Shown piece after piece: positions 58,589-64,000 of a DNA stretch of 64,000 nucleotides (the first letter of the stretch is position 1; each line of letters begins with the position of its first letter). Location: positions 1,984,001 through 2,048,000 of the forward strand of contig NZ_CP012678.1 in the NCBI RefSeq assembly GCF_001298525.1, in the 5' to 3' direction. Source of the DNA: Psychrobacter urativorans. GTDB taxonomy: Bacteria > Pseudomonadota > Gammaproteobacteria > Pseudomonadales > Moraxellaceae. The notes under the pieces are model-generated. The model was not told the origin of the DNA and ran no database searches. It was given only the letters and a program-made list of their open reading frames with translations. The position numbers and the translations under genes were made by a program.

Positions 58589-59791
58589 ATGAATAATTCA
58601 AAAGCACTCATATCAGCATTACTGTTCACGCTTAGCGCATTCGGTGCCACAGCGCTGAATGCCGCGCCGAATGACATTGCTGTCGCTGCTGATGGCACCG
58701 CCTCTAACAGTGCTATAAATGGGCAGAATCGTAGCGTTGAGGACTTGGTTGCGCTTGCTAAGGCAGGCGAGGGCAATGAAGCGATTAATGATGCCGTGCT
58801 TGGTAATGACGCCGTTAGCGGTGCTGTACTGGGTAACGATGCGCTCAATCCTAATGTTGCTAATACAGCTAATAATAGTGCTGCTAATACGGCTGCAAAA
58901 CCTGCAAATCTGCCACCGATTACATCCAGTGCTGCTAGCGTCGATGCGGATAAACTCATCTTGAATTCGCCTGTAGTAGATCAGGCTAATCTATTAAGTG
59001 CAGCGCATAAACAACGTCTCACTGAGCAGCTACAAAGTATCTATCGGCAAGGTTTGGCACAAGCGGCGTTAGTAATTGTACCGACAACGAACGGTCTTCC
59101 TATCTTTGACTATTCGCTAAAAGTGGCTGATAAATGGAAGCTTGGTAGCAAGGATGTTGACGATGGCTTGCTCATCGTTATGGCAGTTAATGACCGTACG
59201 ATTTATATCTTGACCGGTTACGGACTAGAAGGCGTCCTGCCAGATGCGGCAGTCAACCGCATTATCCGTGAAGATATTACCCCTTATTTTAAACAAAACG
59301 ACTATGCAGGAGGTCTATCGGCTGGTATCAGTAGCCTTGAGACGCGCTTGAATGCTGACCCTGAGGTGTTGGCACGCGCAGACGCACAAGCTGCTGAGCG
59401 CAGTAGCGCCCAACAAGGCTCAGATGACAGCCCGTCATCGATAGTATTGTTTATTATGGCTATGATATTTGGGCAGTTTATTACCAGTATCTTTGGGCGG
59501 GTCTTTGGTTCGGTCTTAACCGCAGGCGGTTTCGTTGCTGGCTCGTTAGCGTTGGGTGGTGGGTTCTTTATGACCATCATTATGGCGATATTTATCTGGC
59601 TATTTTTGATTGCCCGTGGTGGTGGCGGTGGTCGAGGTGGACGCGGCGGCGGTGGTGGGGGTATGGTCTTTTTACCGGGCTTAGGTGGCGGTAGTAGTGG
59701 CGGCGGCTTCGGCGGCGGTGGATTTGGAGGCGGTGGTTTCGGCGGAGGCGGCGGCGGCTTTGGTGGCGGCGGTGCAGGCGGCTCGTGGTAG
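58589..59791 (+). CDS. TPM-domain protein with Gly-rich C terminus (YgcG-like)
   Basis: The 400-residue protein has a signal peptide (cleavage near LNA|AP), an Asn/Ala-rich stretch with repeats around VLGNDAVSGAVLGNDAL, then a TPM domain (about 125-255: VVDQANLLSAAHKQRLTEQL, DDGLLIVMAVNDRTIYILTG, YGLEGVLPDAAVNRIIR). Two or three hydrophobic segments (about 290-345) and a Gly-rich tail of about 55 residues, nearly all glycine with Phe and Ser, follow. The domain is thus outside, and the tail probably also. TPM proteins of plants act in photosystem repair; bacterial ones are of unknown function. Confidence 0.92.
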   Translation: MNNSKALISALLFTLSAFGATALNAAPNDIAVAADGTASNSAINGQNRSVEDLVALAKAGEGNEAINDAVLGNDAVSGAVLGNDALNPNVANTANNSAANTAAKPANLPPITSSAASVDADKLILNSPVVDQANLLSAAHKQRLTEQLQSIYRQGLAQAALVIVPTTNGLPIFDYSLKVADKWKLGSKDVDDGLLIVMAVNDRTIYILTGYGLEGVLPDAAVNRIIREDITPYFKQNDYAGGLSAGISSLETRLNADPEVLARADAQAAERSSAQQGSDDSPSSIVLFIMAMIFGQFITSIFGRVFGSVLTAGGFVAGSLALGGGFFMTIIMAIFIWLFLIARGGGGGRGGRGGGGGGMVFLPGLGGGSSGGGFGGGGFGGGGFGGGGGGFGGGGAGGSW

Positions 59792-59943
59792 TCGATTAAG
59801 TTCCTCTATTCTTGGTAATGACCGTTATTTTAATAAAAGCTATCATGATAATGACAGCCTTAATCAATAAAAAAAAATCGGCACTAATACTTTAACGCTT
59901 GCAAATTGACGCATAGTAATCGCGTATTTGAGGAAATAATATA

Positions 59944-60474
59944 ATGGCAAAAGACAACTTACCCACATCACAGGCGAGCTTTGCGCGCTGGTGGCGTCAA
60001 GTCTTGTTTGTTCCGATGCTGCATAGCAAATGGCTGACACATGACGTCAGGGCGCGCTTGACCACGAAAGTCACGGCAGCAGAGCGTGGTCATCGCGGTG
60101 AGGTGTTTTTAATCATCGAAAACCATCTGCCGATTCATTCGGCATATCATATGAATTGTCATGAGCGTGCTATTGAATTATTCAGTGCCTATCGGGTATG
60201 GGATACGGAAGAAAATACAGGCGTGTTGGTGTACGTCAATATCTGTGAGCAGAATTTAGAGATTGTCGCCGATCGTGGTATCAGTGCCCACGTTAGCCCG
60301 ACCGTATGGCGGGCGATGTGCGATAAGGCGATTGCGGGTCTTGCCAACCAAAAAGTCGAAGGCAGTCTGACTGATTTATTAGATGAGATAGGACAACTAT
60401 TAAGCCAATATTATTATTTAGAACATGACCCTTCGGGAAATGAGCTGTCAGATACAGTGGTCTTTCTCAAGTAA
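59944..60474 (+). CDS. Short TPM-domain protein
   Basis: The 176-residue protein is a second TPM-domain member, without a clear signal peptide. It shows LTTKVTAAERGHRGEVFLIIE, ELFSAYRVWDTEENTGVLVY and NICEQNLEIVADRGISAHV. GAGGAAATAAT before the ATG supports the start. It closes the lemA-TPM-TPM group, and cobB converges 43 bp downstream. In other bacteria a LemA gene is often followed by one large and one small TPM protein, as here. Confidence 0.9.
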   Translation: MAKDNLPTSQASFARWWRQVLFVPMLHSKWLTHDVRARLTTKVTAAERGHRGEVFLIIENHLPIHSAYHMNCHERAIELFSAYRVWDTEENTGVLVYVNICEQNLEIVADRGISAHVSPTVWRAMCDKAIAGLANQKVEGSLTDLLDEIGQLLSQYYYLEHDPSGNELSDTVVFLK

Positions 60475-60517
60475 CGCAGTCTTTTTATTGAAAATAAATA
60501 TGCTAATGATGTATTTA

Positions 60518-61315
60518 TTATTGACTGGTCATTTGTTCTAGTAATATTGGCAGCACTATCCCTGCTTTTTCGGCAAGTATGATATCGACGATAGTATCGG
60601 ACTGTGTGTTAGGATTGGGATTAATCTCAATAACCGTTGCGCCGTTTTGCCGTGCTAATTGCGCCAGTCCTGCGGCAGGATAGACCAAACTCGACGTGCC
60701 GATACTGATAAAGACCTCACAATTGGCGGCGGCAGCTTCTGCGGTTTGCCATGCGTCTATGGGTAACGACTCACCGAACCAGACAATATCTGGACGGATA
60801 TAACCGCCACACGACTCACAATTTAGTAAAGCGACACCAAAGCAAACTTTGTCCTCAGTTGATGCTAAAGGCGCAACGTAAGGCGCGTGGCATTGACTAC
60901 AACGATTACGCCATAGATGCCCATGCAAATGAGTTACCGTACTGCCGGCTTGCTCATGTAAGTCGTCAACATTTTGGGTGATTAACGTAAACTCTTGATT
61001 GGCTGAATGAGCGTTGTGTTGCCACTGTGCTAATGCTTGATGTGCCGGATTGGGTGTCTTGTCTTGCACCAACTCTCGACGCCATTGATACCATGCCCAT
61101 ACCAGTTCAGGCTCACGAAGAAAACCTTCCGGACTGGCGAGATCTTCGGCACGATACTGCGCCCAAAAGCCTGTTTGTTTATCGCGAAACGTAGGGATAC
61201 CACTTTCTGCCGATACGCCAGCGCCTGTTAAAATACAAATACGCTGGGCCGTACGTAATAATGCCGCCGCGCGTTGCACTTGAAGGATTAACTCTGGCGT
61301 TAATTCTGCTAACAT
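60518..61315 (-). CDS. cobB: NAD-dependent protein deacylase (sirtuin)
   Basis: Sirtuins remove acyl groups from lysine using NAD+. The 265-residue protein has the NAD motif GAGVSAESGIPTFRD, TQNVDDLHEQAGS, the catalytic His in HLHGHLWRNRC, and two pairs of zinc cysteines (CSQC and CESC). The WYQWRRE segment carries the YxxR pair that, in class III sirtuins such as CobB and SIRT5, binds succinyl groups. It is likely to act on succinyl- as well as acetyl-lysine. No ribosome binding site is clear for the ATG at 61315; the gene lies back to back with the small orphan at 61349, with 33 bases between. Confidence 0.93.
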   Translation of the reverse strand: MLAELTPELILQVQRAAALLRTAQRICILTGAGVSAESGIPTFRDKQTGFWAQYRAEDLASPEGFLREPELVWAWYQWRRELVQDKTPNPAHQALAQWQHNAHSANQEFTLITQNVDDLHEQAGSTVTHLHGHLWRNRCSQCHAPYVAPLASTEDKVCFGVALLNCESCGGYIRPDIVWFGESLPIDAWQTAEAAAANCEVFISIGTSSLVYPAAGLAQLARQNGATVIEINPNPNTQSDTIVDIILAEKAGIVLPILLEQMTSQ

Positions 61316-61348
61316 GGCTTAACCCTTATTGATAATGGATAACTCTCT

Positions 61349-61732
61349 ATGATAGATGGAATTTGGTGGATTGTCATATTGGTGGCGGTCGTTGCTGCCC
61401 TGTGGTTACTGGCACATTCACGTGGCACTAAAGACGGCAATACAGATAAAACCAAAACGCCCTTGCGTGCAAATTCCTCGCGTGCCAAATTGTCATCTAA
61501 TGATGCCTTACAAAAAACAGCAGCTCTGCTTAAAAAGAGTTTTCCAGATTATCGGGTGACGCGGAAGAACAACCATCTACTTATCAGCAAGAAGGGCAAA
61601 AAGATTGCCATGATTACTATTGATAAAAAAATTGCAATCGGTCAACGCCGCTTAGGTGAAGTGCCTGTTATTAATTATCACCGTGCACCCAGTCGCGCAC
61701 AGTTAAGCGCAAACCTGCAAAATGCAGAATAA
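61349..61732 (+). CDS. Single-helix membrane protein of unknown function
   Basis: The 127-residue protein has one N-terminal membrane helix (about 4-22), a linker, and a basic domain with KKTAALLKKSFPDYRVTRKN, LLISKKGKKIAMITIDKKIA and GEVPVINYHR. Its Lys/Arg content is high; it may contact nucleic acid or the membrane surface. I do not recognise the family. The start lacks a good ribosome binding site. It is divergent from cobB with only 33 bp between them. Confidence 0.7.
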   Translation: MIDGIWWIVILVAVVAALWLLAHSRGTKDGNTDKTKTPLRANSSRAKLSSNDALQKTAALLKKSFPDYRVTRKNNHLLISKKGKKIAMITIDKKIAIGQRRLGEVPVINYHRAPSRAQLSANLQNAE

Positions 61733-62043
61733 CAGAGTAGGTTTAGTAACAGTATTGTCAGTAATGATATAAAAAATAGGAAAAGTTTTGAGGTAATACT
61801 AGGAAATGGCAAAATACGAGGATTGGTGCGCGCTCGGCGGGAGTCAATCCTATATTTCAAGTAACTGATAAATATAGGTTTATATAATATTATTATTTTT
61901 ATACACAACAATATGTACAACATTTAGCAGTCGCTACCCCCATTTTTTGCTTATAAACTCTATGAGACAAAAAAAGAGGTAGATTCATAGTTGTTTTGAA
62001 TTCTATCTATTCACAGTGAGTTGGCACTAATGATGCCAATAGC
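61733..62043. other. Spacer between the single-helix orphan and the exported orphan
   Basis: This 311-base region holds no supportable gene. I see a short GC-rich patch near 61828-61842 and no clear terminator. Confidence 0.4.
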
Positions 62044-62568
62044 TTATCGGCAATATTTATTAGCAGCTGACATGCCTGATTCACCGGTATGGTTATAGAT
62101 ATCTGTAACTTTACAACTTGCACCCTCACATTTTAGAGAAAAATCCTTGAAGAAAAGATAATCAGGACTATTCAGATTTTTATAGTGCTTGGTGTACATA
62201 TTTGTTCTTACTCTACCATTTTTTAAAAGCACGAAATCCAGTCCATTACTTTCAAGTATCGATTCATCACCTTCAGACAGGCTTAATATAGCGCGTACCT
62301 CGTTACAGTATGACACCATACCGCCATTCTCTTCCAAAAAATTTATAGCATCAGCTTTGGTAATCGCTACTGCGTTTTGTAATTCTCTGTTTGAGTAAGC
62401 GTATATGGTGTTTAGTTCATCAGCGTTATCATATTTTTTCATTGTTATTGCTGCATCACGATACATACGCTTGATAGTGTTTGTTTTATAAACTCCTTCA
62501 TTAGCTTGTGCATGCGTCGGGCTAATAATAGCGGCTAGTAATGGTAAAGCTAATATGAGTTTTTTCAT
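62044..62568 (-). CDS. Small exported protein of unknown function
   Basis: The 174-residue protein has a signal peptide (cleavage near THAQA|NEG at about 22) and four cysteines in the mature part: SYCNEV, LKCEGASC and the C-terminal KYCR. They probably form disulfides. The rest is polar and mixed. I do not recognise a domain. AGGAC before the ATG is a fair ribosome binding site. No operon partner is evident; the preceding gene on this strand is the acidic coiled-coil orphan, 272 bp away. Confidence 0.7.
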   Translation of the reverse strand: MKKLILALPLLAAIISPTHAQANEGVYKTNTIKRMYRDAAITMKKYDNADELNTIYAYSNRELQNAVAITKADAINFLEENGGMVSYCNEVRAILSLSEGDESILESNGLDFVLLKNGRVRTNMYTKHYKNLNSPDYLFFKDFSLKCEGASCKVTDIYNHTGESGMSAANKYCR

Positions 62569-62840
62569 GGCTTAGTCCTGAGATGGATTATAGGTGGTTA
62601 GGGTTAAGTATTAATACCAAGATAAAGACGCGCGAGCGTTCGCTCATGGTTTCGCTCTTTTCTACAGTTTAAAAAGCAGGATATTTTATAAGGTATTGTA
62701 TCTATTGAATTAAAGATAATTACCATCTTGTTTTTAGCCCAAAAATGACGCATTTAACGCGCGAAGAAACGCGAGATATTTGCTAATAAAGTTTGATAGC
62801 AACATATGAGTTACGGTTAAACATTATGACGATTGACTTA

Positions 62841-63821
62841 TTAGTCATAAGGGTCGTAGCTAGGTACACCAGAGAGAAATTCAGTTTTCAAAGCAGAAGT
62901 AACGTTATAAAAAGCATCACCTCGTGATACTAACTTATGGAACTCAGAAATATCCTCTAACGAAGATATGTCTATATCATCGATAAGATAATCCAAATAG
63001 TACTCATCGACTAAAGCTACCTTTTCAGAAAAAATCAATTCATCGAACTCATTCTCAATTTCATCTCTTAATTTTTCATGCATCATTTCACATAAACTAT
63101 GGTCACCGCCATGATAGACAATGCAGCCTAAAAACTCATACATATTGCTAAATTCATCATCCAATGATGTAAGTGAGCAATAAATCGCTTTAACTTTATT
63201 TAAAATATTGTCTTTGATTTTGCTAGTATCGTAACGTTGGTGACAATTATGAATATATGTATTTAAAAAATTTTTAAAGTTCTCTTCGAGGTTGTTTCTG
63301 CATTCATTTTCACTATCATAGTCGTTTTCTAGCTCTAGAATTCTAGCTTCTAGCTCAATAACTTTATCTTCACGTCCATTACTTTTATTTTTTAAGTCAG
63401 TAGCTAAATACTCTACACTCTCTTCTAACTCTTCCATCATACGATAAAGTCTAAATGCTAAGATATCGATGAGTTCTGTTCGTTCAAATTCATCGTGTAT
63501 AGGTAGAAATTCAACTTGCGCGTTTACGTATTCCATATATGAGAATATTAGCAATATATCCCATCCGTCAAAGAAACCTTCAATTTCAAAAGCTTGCATC
63601 AAAGCGGTTACTTCGTCAGATCGATAATCAAATAATGTTAGTTGAGGCTTTTTTGCACTGATAAGATGCATTTGATCGGCAATGCTTACTAAGGTCACAG
63701 GCAGTTTATACTCATGGATAAAACGTAACCTATCTCCAAAGCCTACGTCATGATTGAATAGAGTTTTAATCACATCTTGGTAAAAACGTAATCTGTCATC
63801 TAGTCTTAAATACGGAGCCAT
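62841..63821 (-). CDS. Acidic orphan protein with a central coiled coil
   Basis: The 326-residue product has no signal peptide or membrane helix. A central helical stretch (about 128-190, with VIELEARILELENDYDSENE) looks like a coiled coil, and both ends are acidic with many Tyr, Asp and Glu residues. The C-terminal third is very acidic (LIDDIDISSLEDISEFH). I do not recognise a family. AAAGGA before the ATG supports translation. Base composition is AT-rich compared with most of the window, which fits recent arrival, but no mobile element is next to it. Confidence 0.7.
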   Translation of the reverse strand: MAPYLRLDDRLRFYQDVIKTLFNHDVGFGDRLRFIHEYKLPVTLVSIADQMHLISAKKPQLTLFDYRSDEVTALMQAFEIEGFFDGWDILLIFSYMEYVNAQVEFLPIHDEFERTELIDILAFRLYRMMEELEESVEYLATDLKNKSNGREDKVIELEARILELENDYDSENECRNNLEENFKNFLNTYIHNCHQRYDTSKIKDNILNKVKAIYCSLTSLDDEFSNMYEFLGCIVYHGGDHSLCEMMHEKLRDEIENEFDELIFSEKVALVDEYYLDYLIDDIDISSLEDISEFHKLVSRGDAFYNVTSALKTEFLSGVPSYDPYD

Positions 63822-64000
63822 ACTCGGTCCTTTAATTAGCTTTATAATATTCTTAATAAGTTAGTAGTAATGATATGCCTAGATACAAAAACTATCGCTT
63901 AACCGAAGCAGACTCAAAAATAATATTGCAACACTCTCAAACGGAGCATTCTCTACTACATACCACTTATGTGCAATAACCGTCTGTCGTAATTACCCAC
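63822..64000. other. End of window, no gene seen
   Basis: The last 179 bases hold the promoter side of the acidic orphan gene; no coding region or RNA is supportable. Confidence 0.4.

Noticed and set aside
59302-59580. Minus-strand frame inside the large TPM gene
   Set aside because: It is a shadow frame of the Gly-rich and membrane region of the TPM protein.

Overview
The window reads as an ordinary chromosomal segment of a gammaproteobacterium of the Moraxellaceae, most likely Psychrobacter. This is inferred from AT-rich spacers, the metX-metW pair, the acidic low-complexity linkers and the overall gene set; no database was searched. I found no rRNA operon, prophage, insertion sequence, CRISPR array or plasmid module. 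The window starts inside the 3' end of serA and ends in a spacer.

Layout. 0-12 kb: serA 3' end, exported 5-hydroxyisourate hydrolase, tRNA hydroxylase trhO, a Sel1-repeat protein, metX-metW, hemH, an acidic orphan protein, an SDR oxidoreductase, polA and ohr. 12-20 kb: an orphan lipoprotein, prfC, a DUF3298 exported protein, a long acidic membrane-anchored FHA protein carrying a 15-bp coding repeat, and trpE. 20-22 kb: a tRNA operon Thr(TGT)-Tyr(GTA)-Gly(TCC)-Thr(GGT) followed by tuf, the same order as E. coli thrU-tyrU-glyT-thrT-tufB. 22-34 kb: rimI, a MerR regulator, trxB-aat (abutting), ftsK, an amidase, a DODA-type dioxygenase, rlmH and two membrane proteins. 34-49 kb: an SH3 lipoprotein plus M15 peptidase pair, an exonuclease plus cNMP/CBS/nucleotidyltransferase pair, dapC, glnD and map, a META lipoprotein, a beta-propeller lipoprotein, two tandem DUF2256 mini-proteins, and a lipase-family lipoprotein gene broken by a pentanucleotide repeat. 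49-64 kb: metH, two fasciclin lipoproteins, an AGCS symporter, a LemA-TPM-TPM cluster, a sirtuin, and three orphan genes.

Links between genes. metX/metW and metH serve methionine synthesis. The tRNA-tuf operon, prfC, rlmH, trhO, rimI, map and aat cover translation and protein N-terminal processing. GlnD senses nitrogen status. The SH3/M15 pair and DapC touch cell-wall metabolism. Several lipoproteins and LemA/TPM point to the envelope.

The most unusual observations are (1) a lipase gene whose frame is broken by three AATAG units and would be restored by two; (2) at least twelve short tandem arrays with 14-16 bp periods, mostly intergenic but also inside two genes; (3) exact copies of TGCTACACT, probably an extended -10 element, upstream of four genes; and (4) a perfect inverted repeat overlapping a likely trpE promoter. 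I found no convincing large undescribed system.
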